64,000 nt of DNA, from contig CP087965.1 of NCBI GenBank assembly GCA_024703855.1, positions 5,200,001 to 5,264,000 on the forward strand. Direction: 5' to 3'. Within the stretch, counting starts at the first letter, position 1, and every line of letters begins with the position of its first letter. This document shows positions 8,359 through 18,605 of this stretch, one piece after another. The position numbers were made by a program, and so were the translations under genes. The notes under the pieces are model-generated. The model searched no databases. It saw only the letters and a program-made list of their open reading frames with translations, and was not told where the DNA came from. This DNA is from Polaromonas sp. P2-4 (GTDB lineage Bacteria; Pseudomonadota; Gammaproteobacteria; Burkholderiales; Burkholderiaceae_C).

Positions 8359-9909
8359 TTAGCGCTTCTTCAACTTGACAACCGTCTTGCTGGTGCCGCG
8401 CTTGACCGCCTTGATGTTGCCGCGGCCGGAAGAGGCGGTGCGGCTTTTGACGGGCAGGAACATCACCACCTGATGCCCCAGCTTGAAGGCCGTAGACGCG
8501 CTGACATTGTTCCATTCGGCGACGCTGGCAGCGCTCAAGCCGTAGCGCCTGGCGATGGTGGCTACTGATTCACCTTTGCGTGCTTTGACCGTTGTGCGCC
8601 GGGTGACGATTTCAGGCGCAAACGAAACCTGAGCGGTATCGGCGACATGGCCGGTGACATCGTTGTCCATCTTGGCCGAGCGCGGCACCAGCAGGGTAGA
8701 GCCGGCTTTGATGAGCATGCGCGGCGGTATGTTGTTCACGCCGCGCAAATCGGCTTCGCTCATGCCGGTGCGGCGAGATGCTTCGGCTGTGTTCATGGTG
8801 CTCGGCGCTGTCCAGGTGGTCCAACTGGCGTACTGGCCCTGGCTGTAAGCGTCAAAGTTGCGCTGGAACACCTTGGCGTTGTCCCAGGGCAGCAGAATCT
8901 GGGGTGTGCCTGCTGCGATGATGACGGGCCGGTGGGCCGAGGGGTTGAGCGCCTTGAAGTCTTCAATTTTCACGTCGGCAAGGCGGGCGGCCAGGGCGAC
9001 ATCAATGTCGCGCGTGATCAGCACCTGCTGGAAGTAGGGGTGATTTTCAATCAGTGGCAGTTCGGTGTTGAAAGCCTGCGGGTTAGCGACAATGTTTTTG
9101 ACGGCCTGCAATTTGGGCACGTAAAGCCGTGTTTCCGCCGGCATGTTGAGGTCTTCGTAACGCGTGCCTAAACCGGCTTTCTTGTTTTTCGCAATAGCAC
9201 GGCCTACGCTACCTTCACCCCAGTTGTAGGCCGCCAATGCCAGGTGCCAATCGCCAAACATGCCGTAGAGTTTTTGCAGGTAGTCCAGTGCTGCACGGGT
9301 GGAGGCCAGTACGTCGCGGCGGTCATCATGAAGGACGTTTTGCTTCAGGTCGAAGTATTTACCCGTTGCAGGCATAAATTGCCACATGCCGGCGGCCTTG
9401 GCGCTGGAAACTGCCTGGGGGTTGAAGGCGCTTTCAATGAAGGGCAGCAGGGCGAGTTCCGTGGGCATCTGGCGGCGTTCCAGCTCTTCAACAATGTGAA
9501 AGAGGTATTTGCTGGAGCGCTCGGTCATGCGCTGGATGTAGTCGGGCCGGCTCGCATACCACTGCTCGCGGTCGGTCACCAGCTCGTTTTGCAGGTCAGG
9601 CATGGCAAAGCCGCGGCGAATGCGGTCCCACAACTCTTTGGGCGGCTCTGTGGAGGCAATCTGGTGCGAACCCTCCTTGCCCGGTGTGATGGCTTGCAGC
9701 GGATCATTCGGAATCAGCGGCTTGAGGCCAGGGGTAGGCACCGGTGCCGTGGTGAGTACCGGATCACCCGGCATGCCAGGCTGGGAGGTGGCGCAGCCTG
9801 CCAGCACGGCCATCACCAGGAGGAGCGCAAGCGAAACAAGACGGGCGTTGAGAGAAGTGAAAGATCTGGTGGCAGTCCAGGTGGGAGCAGCGATTCGGTA
9901 GTGAGGCAT
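8359..9909 (-). CDS. mltD: Membrane-bound lytic murein transglycosylase D, LysM-containing lipoprotein
   Basis: 516 residues; cleaves peptidoglycan between MurNAc and GlcNAc. It has an N-terminal lipoprotein signal with lipobox LAGC (Cys39). The SLT domain has catalytic Glu159 in LPFIESAFNPQA and the AAGMWQFMPATGKYF motif, with AYNWGEGSVGRAI following. Two C-terminal LysM-like modules follow (LRGVNNIPPRMLIKAGSTLLVPR, and ARKGESVATIARRYGLSAASVAEWNN). The extreme C-terminus is Lys/Arg-rich. It lies directly downstream of the damaged gloB gene, an arrangement usual in Burkholderiales. Confidence 0.93.
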   Translation of the reverse strand: MPHYRIAAPTWTATRSFTSLNARLVSLALLLVMAVLAGCATSQPGMPGDPVLTTAPVPTPGLKPLIPNDPLQAITPGKEGSHQIASTEPPKELWDRIRRGFAMPDLQNELVTDREQWYASRPDYIQRMTERSSKYLFHIVEELERRQMPTELALLPFIESAFNPQAVSSAKAAGMWQFMPATGKYFDLKQNVLHDDRRDVLASTRAALDYLQKLYGMFGDWHLALAAYNWGEGSVGRAIAKNKKAGLGTRYEDLNMPAETRLYVPKLQAVKNIVANPQAFNTELPLIENHPYFQQVLITRDIDVALAARLADVKIEDFKALNPSAHRPVIIAAGTPQILLPWDNAKVFQRNFDAYSQGQYASWTTWTAPSTMNTAEASRRTGMSEADLRGVNNIPPRMLIKAGSTLLVPRSAKMDNDVTGHVADTAQVSFAPEIVTRRTTVKARKGESVATIARRYGLSAASVAEWNNVSASTAFKLGHQVVMFLPVKSRTASSGRGNIKAVKRGTSKTVVKLKKR

Positions 9910-9926
9910 GATTTGAATTGGTTTTT

Positions 9927-10227
9927 CTACTGCCGAATGGCGGCAAATACAGTGTTGTCGTCATGGACCGACGCATCAAAGCGGCGGGCAGCAGCCATGA
10001 TAGTGGCTTGCCGGGTACGTAAAAAGGGGTTAACCAGCAGTTCCTGGGCGATGGAGGTCGGCAGCATGGTGGTGCGTGACTAGAATCGACTCTAATTGCA
10101 AGGCGTGCTGCGCAAGGACGCGCGGAACCGGCCCGGCATCTGCTGGGTCTACTAGCAAGGCACGCTTGCCGTCATGCAACAACCCGTGGTAGTTGTCGGT
10201 AAAAGCGGGAATCTGAATCAAATACAT
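9927..10227 (-). pseudogene. gloB: Hydroxyacylglutathione hydrolase (glyoxalase II) with large internal deletion
   Basis: The N-terminus MYLIQIPAFTDNY...LESILVTHHH and, in another frame, the C-terminus TSIAQELLVNPFLRTRQATI...NTVFAAIRQ-stop are both recognisable. They are joined directly at 10066-10074. About 150 residues of the usual 255 are missing, including the rest of the metal-binding THHHADH motif and the substrate-binding region. The junction CACCACCATGC could be read as a short repeat shared by the THHHAD codons and the TT(M)LP codons, which suggests deletion by microhomology. As written the product would stop after 65 residues and be inactive. An assembly collapse is possible. Confidence 0.85.
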
Positions 10228-10239
10228 GCAGTGGTCTTG

Positions 10240-11052
10240 ATGAACTCGGAAATTATAGGTTTGACAGACTGGCTGAAGACCCCGCCTGGCGGGTATTTAA
10301 TGCGCTGGGAACGCGCGCATTTCGACCAGGCGGTGAGCGATATTTTTGGCTACCACGCCCTGCAACTGGGCCTGCCCGAACTGGATGCCCTGCAGGCCAA
10401 CCGCATGCCGCACAAATGGCTGGCGCTGGAATCCGCACCGCCCCAATTGGCCACTGATGCGACTGCCCAGGCCAATGTAAGTTCCCCGCGTGCCGCCTTG
10501 CTCACTTATTCAGCCGCACTGCCGTTTCCTGAAAGCAGTCTTGATCTTGTGGTGTTGCCGCACACGCTGGAGTTGAGCAGCGACCCCCATGCCACCTTGC
10601 GCGAGGTTGAGCGTGTGCTGGTGCCCGAAGGGCGTGTAGTCATCAGTGGGCTTAACCCGACCAGCCTGTGGGGTTTGCGCCAGCGGCGCGGTCACCTTTA
10701 CCAGCGCCTGGGGTATGACGACCTGTTTTTGCCAAAAACCGGGGAGTTTATTGGCTACTGGCGTCTTCGCGACTGGCTGAGGCTGCTCAACTTTGAGGTA
10801 GAGTCGGGGCGCTTTGGCTGCTACCGCCCGGCATTGACCAGCCAGCAATGGCTGGACCGCTTTGAGTGGATGGATGCAGCCGGCGAGCGCTGGTGGCCCA
10901 TCTTTGGGGCGGTCTACTTCCTGGTGGCGGTCAAGCGCGTGCGGGGTATGCGTTTGCTGGAGCCCGCCTGGAAGTCGCATAAAACCGCAGCGACCGCGCC
11001 AACTGCAGTGGCCAACAAAGAGCCGGTCAGCCGCTCCGGGCCGCAAACCTGA
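10240..11052 (+). CDS. SAM-dependent methyltransferase (class I, type 11)
   Basis: About 270 residues from ATG 10240 (MNSEIIGLTDWLKTPPGGYL); the open frame upstream overlaps gloB's divergent start. Methyltransferase signs are the post-motif LPFPESSLDLVVLPHTLELSSDPHATLREVERVLVPEGRVVISGLNP. The N-terminal SAM loop is degenerate: the usual DxGxG is not evident. This family sits between gloB and rnhA in Burkholderiales and its substrate is unknown. A Thr/Ala/Lys-rich tail follows the domain. Confidence 0.85.
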   Translation: MNSEIIGLTDWLKTPPGGYLMRWERAHFDQAVSDIFGYHALQLGLPELDALQANRMPHKWLALESAPPQLATDATAQANVSSPRAALLTYSAALPFPESSLDLVVLPHTLELSSDPHATLREVERVLVPEGRVVISGLNPTSLWGLRQRRGHLYQRLGYDDLFLPKTGEFIGYWRLRDWLRLLNFEVESGRFGCYRPALTSQQWLDRFEWMDAAGERWWPIFGAVYFLVAVKRVRGMRLLEPAWKSHKTAATAPTAVANKEPVSRSGPQT

Positions 11053-11135
11053 CTTTTCCTGATTTTTTCCTGATCTTTTTCAATCGCCAGGCATCGCCCT
11101 GGCTCCTCGTATTACCCTGAAATTCAAAACAATAC

Positions 11136-11612
11136 ATGACCGACTTACAAGCAGGCACACCACAACAACACGTCGTGATTTACACCGATGGCGCATGCAA
11201 GGGCAATCCTGGGCCGGGTGGCTGGGGCGCGCTGCTGATGATGGGCAGCCTAGAGAAAGAACTGTTTGGCGGCGAATTGGGTACCACCAACAACCGCATG
11301 GAAATGACCGCCGTCATCGAGGCGCTGGCAGCGCTCAAGCGGCCCTGCGGTGTCACCTTGTACCTGGACAGCGAGTACGTGCGCAAAGGCATTACCGAGT
11401 GGATTCATGGCTGGAAAGCCCGGGGCTGGCGTACGGCGGCCAAGACACCCGTCAAAAACGTGGACCTGTGGCAAAGGCTGGATGCGCTGGTGACTTCCAG
11501 CGGCCATAAAATCGACTGGCGCTGGGTCAAGGGCCACACCGGTGACCCCGGCAACGAACGTGCCGATGGGCTGGCCAACAAGGGCGTGGAGCGTGCGCTG
11601 GGTCGCCTTTGA
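11136..11612 (+). CDS. rnhA: Ribonuclease HI
   Basis: 158 residues; degrades RNA in RNA-DNA hybrids. Catalytic acidic residues are visible in [18 protein letters not shown] (Asp), [15 protein letters not shown] (Glu), TLYLDSEYV (Asp) and [13 protein letters not shown] (Asp). The basic helix [13 protein letters not shown] matches the E. coli handle region. Length is normal. dnaQ, often next in this order, is not present downstream; an efflux operon follows instead. Confidence 0.97.
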   Translation: MTDLQAGTPQQHVVIYTDGACKGNPGPGGWGALLMMGSLEKELFGGELGTTNNRMEMTAVIEALAALKRPCGVTLYLDSEYVRKGITEWIHGWKARGWRTAAKTPVKNVDLWQRLDALVTSSGHKIDWRWVKGHTGDPGNERADGLANKGVERALGRL

Positions 11613-11809
11613 CGGCGACTGTCGAGCTGTATCAAAAATGCACTTTTATTAGCGGACAGGCATCACGGCTCTGCGCTCGGTGGGAGGCTTGGTAAAGGCT
11701 TTGTAAAGCTGGTTCGCAAGCCTTTCAGCGGCGCCCTGAATTGCTGCGTTTATCGGGGTGTGCTGCTACATTGGAAGTTTGTATCTTTTTATAACAAGCT
11801 TCTCTTCCC

Positions 11810-13188
11810 ATGGCATCAAAAGCAATTTACACGGTGATCGCGGTGGCGGGGTATTGCAGCGGCTTCGGGCGCGGCATGGTGGTACCAGAAACCCAAAGCC
11901 AATGACGGCGTTGCAGAGGCATCCTCGAAGGCCTTATCGGGGGAATCGCCTGCGGGTGCGCCCAGGCAAGGCGCTGCCAATGGCATTCCAGGTGGCAAAC
12001 CGCCGTCGGTTGAGGTTGCCAAGGTAGAGGTCACCCGGCTCATAGACGACACGCAGGCGGTGGGCAGCTTGCGCTCACGCCGGGGTGTGGTGCTGCGGCC
12101 GGAAGTCAGCGGGCGCATCACCCAGCTTAATTTCACCGACGGGCAGCGCGTTCGCAAGGGGCAGGTGCTGGTGCAGTTTGATGACCAGCTGCCGCTGGCG
12201 CAAGTCCAGCAAAGCCAGGCTGAACTGTCGATTGCCCAGGCCAACCAGAAGCGCAATCAGGAACTGGTCGCGCAAAACTTCATCAGCCAGCGCTCTCTCG
12301 ATGAAAGCGCGGCCAACTTACAGGTGGCCCAGGCCAAGCTGTCGCTGGCCAAAGCTACCGCAGCACGCCTGAAAATCGTCGCACCGTTTGACGGTATTGC
12401 CGGTATCCGGTTAGTGAATGTGGGTGACTACCTGAAAGACGGTGCCGACATCGTCAATATTGAAGACATCGAAGCCATTTATGTGGACTTCAGGTTGCCG
12501 GAGCGTTTTCAGAGCAAGATCAAGCGCGGGCAGACGGCCGTGCTGGACATTGATGCGCTGCCTGGCCGCAAATACACGGCGCAGATTCAGGCCATCGACC
12601 CGCTGATTGATGCCAATGGCCGTTCAGTGGGTGTGCGCGGCTGTATTGACAACCGTCAGCTGCAGTTGCGGCCCGGCATGTTTGCCCGTGTCAATACGGT
12701 CTTTGGCGTGCGCGATAACGCGGGTGATTCCTGAGGAGGCGATTGTTCCGCAGGGCAACCGACAGTTCGTCATCAAGCTGCAGGGCGGACCGAATGGCCA
12801 AGGCAAAACGAGCCAACGCGTTGAAGTCAAGGTGGGTTTGCGCAGCCCTGGCAAAGTTGAAATTCTTGAAGGGCTGGAGCCCGGCGAAACCGTGGTGACG
12901 ACCGGCCAGCAGCGGGTGCAGCGCGACGGCACTGCGGTCACGGTGGTGGACCTGGCCGCAAGCCGTTCGGCTCTTCCTTCGGCACCTCCTGCTGCTTCGG
13001 CTCCGGCCCCTGCTGCGTCGGCGCCTCGGGCTGACGGTGCGCCTGCCAAAGCTCCGGCGGCGGCGTTGTCGGGTCCCAATCCCTGTGGTGTTGTGGTCTC
13101 CGAGGCGTCAACGGCCGGTGTGCGGGCTCGCAGCGCTGCTCCGCCGGCGCAAAGTCCGGCTGCTTCGGCCGCGCGCGACCCCGCCTGA
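11810..13188 (+). CDS. RND efflux membrane fusion protein, frameshifted twice
   Basis: Periplasmic adaptor of an RND pump, about 460 residues from ATG 11810 (MASKAIYTVIAVAG, an N-terminal membrane anchor). The frame breaks near 11851 (extra T in GGGTATTGCAGCG) and near 12722 (lost CG before GTGATTCCTGAGG). Joined, it shows the barrel-sandwich LRPEVSGRITQLNFTDGQRVRKGQVLVQFDD, a coiled-coil hairpin (QSQAELSIAQANQKR), the second lipoyl half VAPFDGIAGIRLVNVGDYL and the C-terminal VIPEEAIVPQGNRQFV. An unusual Ala/Pro/Ser-rich tail of about 70 residues ends the protein. It is followed 48 nt later by the pump gene. Confidence 0.9.
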
Positions 13189-13236
13189 GTTTTAACCTGA
13201 GTGATTTGACGTAACAGGTCTTTATGCCGTTTTCTT

Positions 13237-16200
13237 ATGCTACTCGCTGAAGTCTCCATCCGCCGCCCGGTGTTTGCCACCGTGCTGTCGCTGCTCATTG
13301 TGCTGGTTGGCGCGGTGAGCTTTAACCTGCCTTACGGTGCGCGAGTACCCCAAGATTGACGAGCCCGTCGTCACCGTGAGCGTGCGCTACGCCGGGGCCT
13401 CGGCCGAGGTGATCGAGTCGCAGGTGACCAAGCCGCTGGAAGACTCGATCGCCGGCATTGACGGGGTGGACGTCATCACCTCCATCAGCCGCGCTGACCA
13501 GGCGCAGATCAGCGTGCGCTTCCGGCTCGAAAAAGACGCCGACTCCGCCGCCGCCGAGGTACGCGACCGCACCTCGCGCGTGCGCAACCGCCTGCCGCAA
13601 GCCATTGAGGAGCCGGTGATCGCCAAGGTCGAGGCCGATGCCTTTCCCGTCATTCAAATGGCTTTTTCCAGCGAATCGATGACGCCGCTGCAGATCAACG
13701 ACCTGGTCAACCGCATCGTCAAGCCGCGCCTGCAAACCGTCACCGGTGTGGCCGATGTGCGTATTTTTGGTGAACGCAAGTACGCCATGCGTGTCTGGCT
13801 GGACACCGACAAGCTCGCGTCCTACCGGCTGACCACGCAAGATGTCGAAGACGCGATTCGCCGCAGCAACCTGGAGTTGCCCGCCGGGCGGATTGAATCT
13901 GCAGCAGCGCGAGTTCAGCGTGACATCGCAGACTGACCTGGTCAGGCCCGCCCAGTTTGGCGAGGTGGTGGTCAAAACCGTCAACGGTTTTCCGGTCAAG
14001 GTTCGCGATGTGGCGCGGGTTGAGGAAGGCGCGGCGAACGATCGCACCGCGGTCAGGCTGAACGGTCGCTCTGCGGTGGCGGTCGGCGTGATTCGCCAGG
14101 CCACGGCCAATCCGCTGGATTTATCCAAAGGTGTGCAGGAAGCTATTCCAAAGCTGAAGGTCGATTTGCCGCCCGACATACTGATTGACATCGCCAACGA
14201 CAACTCGGTGTTCATTGATCGCTCGGTCAAAAACGTCTACCGCACCATCGTGGAAGCGATTGGGCTGGTGGCGCTGGTGATTTTTGTGTTTTTGCGCACC
14301 ATGCGCGCGTCCATCATTCCCCTCATCACCATTCCGGTGAGCCTGGTTGGCACCTTTGCCCTGATGGCGCTGGCCGGCTTCACCATCAACACACTCACGC
14401 TGCTGGCGCTGGTGCTGGCCATTGGCCTGGTGGTGGACGATGCCATCGTGATGCTGGAAAACATCTTTCGCCATATTGAAGAGGGCATGGATCCGTTTTC
14501 CGCCGGCATCAAGGGTGCGCGTGAAATCGGCTTTGCGGTGGTCACCATGACGGCCACACTGGTCGCGGTGTATGCGCCGCTGGCGTTCACGCCGGGGCGG
14601 ACCGGGCGGCTGTTTGTGGAGTTTGCGCTGGCGCTGGCGGGTGCTGTGGTGGTGTCGGGTTTTGTGGCGCTGACCCTGACACCCATGCTGTGCACACAGC
14701 TGCTCAGGCACAACCCCAAACCCAACCGCTTTGACCGCGGCATGGAGCGGGTATTGACGGTGGTCTCTGACCGCTATGGCGCGGCGCTGCGCTGGGTGGT
14801 TACCAGGCGCTATCGGCCGACAGACAGCGCCAGCATGGGCCAGCGCGTCAAGGGCTGGCTATTGCAGACGGTATTGCAGGCGCGCTGGATTGTGCTGGCT
14901 GTCATGCTGGTCAGTGCGTTGGCCATTTTGCTGGTTTTTCCGACCATGAAGCAGGAGCTCTCGCCCATGGAAGACCGTGGCGTGATCCTGGCCAACGTCA
15001 ACGCACCGGACGGCGCCACGCTGGACTACACCAACCGCTATGCGCAGGCGCTGGAGAAAATGGGCGAACCCTTCAAGGAGTTTGACCGTATTTTTGCCAA
15101 CGTCGGCAACCCGACGGTGGCGCAGGCTACGGTGGTGTACCGCACCGTTGACTGGGATGACCTGCAAGCGCTCCACCGTGGAGTTGGCGCGTGAGCTGCA
15201 GCCCAAATTTAACGCGCTGCCGGGCGTCACAGCCTTTCCGATCACGCCGCCTTCGCTGGGCCAGGGCTTTCATGAGCGGCCGCTTAATTTTGTGATCCAG
15301 ACGTCTGACAGCTACCAGAACCTCAACACCGTGGTGCGCCAGCTGCTGGACGAAATTGCCAAAAACCCCGGCATTGTGTCGCCCGATGTGGACTTGCGGC
15401 TGAACAAACCCGAGCTGCGCGTTGAGGTCGAACGTGACAAGGCGGCTGACCTGGGCGTCAGTGTTGAAGTGGTGGCCAAGGCGATTGAGACCCTGCTGGG
15501 TGGCCGCAACGTGACCCGCTACAAGCGCGACGCCGAGCAGTACGACGTGATCGTGCAGACCCAGGCCAGTGGCCGCAGCACACCCGAAGACATTGACCAG
15601 ATTTATGTGCGGGGCCGCAATGACGCGATGATTCCGCTCGCTAGCTTGGTCAAGGTGCGCGAAAGCGTGTCGCCGCGCGAGTTGAACCACTTTGGCCAGC
15701 GCCGCTCGGTGTCCATCACGGCCAGCCTGGCGGGCGAGTATTCGCTGGGTGAAGCCCTTACGTTCATGAACCAGACGGCGGCCAAGGTGCTGAAGGCTGG
15801 CTACAGCACTGACCTGAACGGCACCTCACGCGAATTCAAAAATTCGCAAGGTGCGCTGGCGATTGTGTTTGTGCTGGCGCTGGTGTTTATTTTCCTGGTG
15901 CTGGCCGCCCAGTTTGAAAGTTTTGTCGATCCGCTGGTGATCATGCTGTCGGTGCCGCTGTCGATGATTGGGGCCTTGCTGGCGCTGAAGTGGTCTGGCG
16001 GCTCTTTGAACGTTTATTCCCAGATTGGGCTGATCACGCTGGTGGGGCTGATTACCAAGCACGGTATTTTGATTGTGGAGTTCACCAACCAGTTGCGCGG
16101 CCAGGGCATGGAGATGATTGATGCACTGGTGAAGGCGTCTGCGCAGCGCTTGCGCCCGATTTTGATGACGACCGGGGCCATGGTGCTGGGTGCCTTGCCG

Positions 16201-16410
16201 CTGGCTTTGTCACACGGTGCCGGTGCTGAAAGTCGCATTCAGATTGGCTGGGTCATTGTGGGCGGCATGTCGCTCGGCACCTTGCTCACGGTGTTTGTGG
16301 TGCCCACCATGTACGCCTTGTTTGCCCGCAACGCTATTCCCGGGGCCAACAAGTCCGTGGCCAAAGAGCAGCCGGATAAGCACCACGACGGCGACCTGGT
16401 GGCCAAATAA
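13237..16410 (+). CDS. RND efflux transporter permease (HAE-1/AcrB-like), frameshifted three times
   Basis: About 1,057 residues from ATG 13237 (MLLAEVSIRRPVFATVLSLL). The frame breaks at 13328, 13900 and 15163. Each break is repaired by removing one extra T from CTGC, restoring RLTVREYP, RIESQQREF and DDRKRSTVEL. Hallmarks are the first TM helix, the porter domains (REYPKIDEPVVTVSVRY), the TM4 charged motif ALVLAIGLVVDDAIVMLEN, and the second-half TM10 region with VGLITKHGILIVEFTNQ. It exports lipophilic compounds with the fusion protein encoded upstream. No outer-membrane channel gene is present here. Confidence 0.93.
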
Positions 16411-16532
16411 AAGCGATTGCCGGGCGTCAGAAGAACCCCCAGTTTTGTAGATTCGAGCTTGTGCCGCCCGTTTTGGGCGGCATGCAGCCGACTGCTGATG
16501 CAGTCGATCATTTCTACAGACAGGATAGATTC

Positions 16533-17028
16533 ATGTTACTCGAGCAGACTTCCAAGCACCTTCGTTTCCACTCCGAGCCCACCCCGCAGCCGCTGCCTCT
16601 GGTGCAGGCGTCCAAAACGTTTCACCACACCATCGATATCTACCTCAAGGATTCTGAACGCTTACGCCAACACTTATTTTTCCCGGTACTTCGAATGGCA
16701 AGGCGTTTGCCACGAGCGCTGGTTTCATCAATGCATATCGGCGGATATGCTGCAGTCGGTAGGCGTGTTCATTACCAAACGTGCCCACCAGGAGTATGTA
16801 CAGGAGACGTTCCCCTTCCAGTCTGTCGACTGCCAGCTCAACACTTTCGAGGTGAAGCAGTGCTCCTTTTATGTGTTGTTCCAGTTCCTGGTGGCGGGTC
16901 ATGTGGTGTCCACCGGCTATCAGCAGATCGTGTTCGCCAGCCAGGACAAGCGCATCCAGCGGCTGCCTGAGCACATTCTTCTCAAAGTGAGGGAGTACGA
17001 GTTGCCGTCCGTGGCAGCCAAGAGCTAG
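16533..17028 (+). CDS. Hotdog-fold acyl-CoA thioesterase (4HBT/TEBC type), frameshifted
   Basis: About 165 residues from ATG 16533 (MLLEQTSKHLRFHSEP). The frame breaks at 16655 (extra T in TCTGAACGC); removing it gives DSNAYANTYFSRYFEWQGVCHERWF. The NTYF.RYFEWQG.CHE block is the active-site helix region of 4-hydroxybenzoyl-CoA and enediyne-type thioesterases. The remainder (SVDCQLNTFEVKQCSFYVLFQFLV) fits hotdog beta-strands. The long N-terminal extension is atypical. The gene is convergent with a multi-TM sensor kinase 16 nt away. Its substrate is unknown. Confidence 0.75.
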
Positions 17029-17043
17029 CCGATGGCTGCAGGC

Positions 17044-18457
17044 TCATGCGACCGACGCCTGGGCCTGCTCGCTGTGTGGCGCGGCCGCCGGCCTGGCCGG
17101 GAACTCCATTGCAAACGTGGTGAATTGGTTCTCAATGGATTCACAGCGCATTTGGCCTGCGAAAGATGCCAGCACACGCCGGCAAAAGGCGAGCCCAATG
17201 CCGGCGCCGGCTGATTCTTTGGTGGTGTAGAAGGTATCGAAGATTTTCGGTAATGTCGTGGCAGCAATTCCCGTACCGGTATCAGTAAACGTCAAGGTAT
17301 GGGTGGCAGAGCCGGCGGCGATGGTGATCGAGATCTCGCCCTTGCCTGCCGCCTTAATAGCGTAGAGCGAATTTTTCAGCAGGTTGAACAAAACATAGAC
17401 AAAAAGCGAGCTGGAGCCATAGAACTCGAAGTCGCCCATGACGGAGACGCTGACGCGGTCGCGCTCGCCCCTGGTGAAGGGATAGGTTTCCAGCGCTTCC
17501 GTAACGCATTCTTTGGCCGAATGGTGCTCGAACGTGCCGGTGTCGAGCTGCTCCATGCGGGCAGATGCCAGCATCATATCGATCACGGCGTTGGACCGGT
17601 CCACCTGGTGCCTGATAGCGCGACAGATCGGCCAGTTTTTTGGACGCCGCCGAATGAAGCGCGGGTTCGCACAGTCCATGGTCCACCGCGAGTTGATAGC
17701 CCTTGTGCAGCGCCGGGAGGTATTGCGCAAGCATATCGGCCTGCATGCGGATGCTTGCCAGAGGCGTTCGCATTTCGTGGGCTACGGTTGCGGCAACGGC
17801 CACGGGACTCATCAGGTCGTACTTGGTGACGGCCACGGCAATCAGCCCCAGACTGAGCGCGGTAAACACCACGCCGGGCGGATAAAACTCGATGCCGTAA
17901 TTGCACAGGTAGTCCATTGCCGCGAAAAAGTATATGAGCAGGCTGGCAATGCACAGCCGCAGCCGGATGCGTTGGCCTTGCGATGCAAGCTGTTGCTGCC
18001 TGAAAGTGATGTACAGGCCGCGCGTCACCACAATGACGGTCTGCAGCACATGCAGTGGATGGAGCAGGCCGGCCTTGGGATAGTAGCCCCAGAAGTATTC
18101 GTAGTAGCCATTGACGAACAAGTCGGTGCCGACATCGAAGATACCCAATACCGCGGCGGTGGCGTAGGACACGAGTACCGCGCGCCCTTCGCCCTTGCGC
18201 TCGGAGATTTCAGTCAGGAAATGATAGAGGCTGGTGGGCAGGAACAGGATCAGCAGGTAGCCGAACTTGACGAGGATGCGGGCCAGCTGGGGATCTTGAA
18301 CCTGAAACAACACCGCCCAGGTGGCTTGCCAAAAGAAGGTGGCGATGCAGAGAATGAAAAAGCTGGTGCTGACGCGGCTGAAGCCCTTTTCGGCAACGAC
18401 ATACAGACCATAGCCCAGGAACAGGGCTGCCACGAAGGCGGGAAGTACCGAATACAT
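17044..18457 (-). CDS. Sensor histidine kinase with multi-TM N-terminal domain, frameshifted
   Basis: About 470 residues. The N-terminal 210 residues contain six to seven hydrophobic helices (from MYSVLPAFVAALFLGYGLYV to GVVFTALSLGLIAVAVTKYDL), resembling the 7TM sensor region of some kinases. Then H-box VAHEMRTPLASIRM, N-box NLLKNSLYAI, G1 DTGTGI and G2 GAGIGLAFC. The frame breaks near 17611-17616; restoring a GC gives LADLSRAIRHQVDRSNAVIDMML. No response regulator lies beside it. The layout is reminiscent of CqsS/LqsS-like quorum-sensing kinases, which is only a resemblance. It is convergent with the thioesterase gene. Confidence 0.85.
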
Positions 18458-18605
18458 GGTTCTCCTGATGCGCTACGGCATTTGATGGGTGGCTCATGTT
18501 ATGGGGCTTTGGTACTAACACCCTGTCGTGTTCGCAAGTGTAATGAAGTAGTGGACCCGGGTGGGCCACGCTATCTGGCAGACACCCGTAGGGTTCCCAG
18601 AGAGG

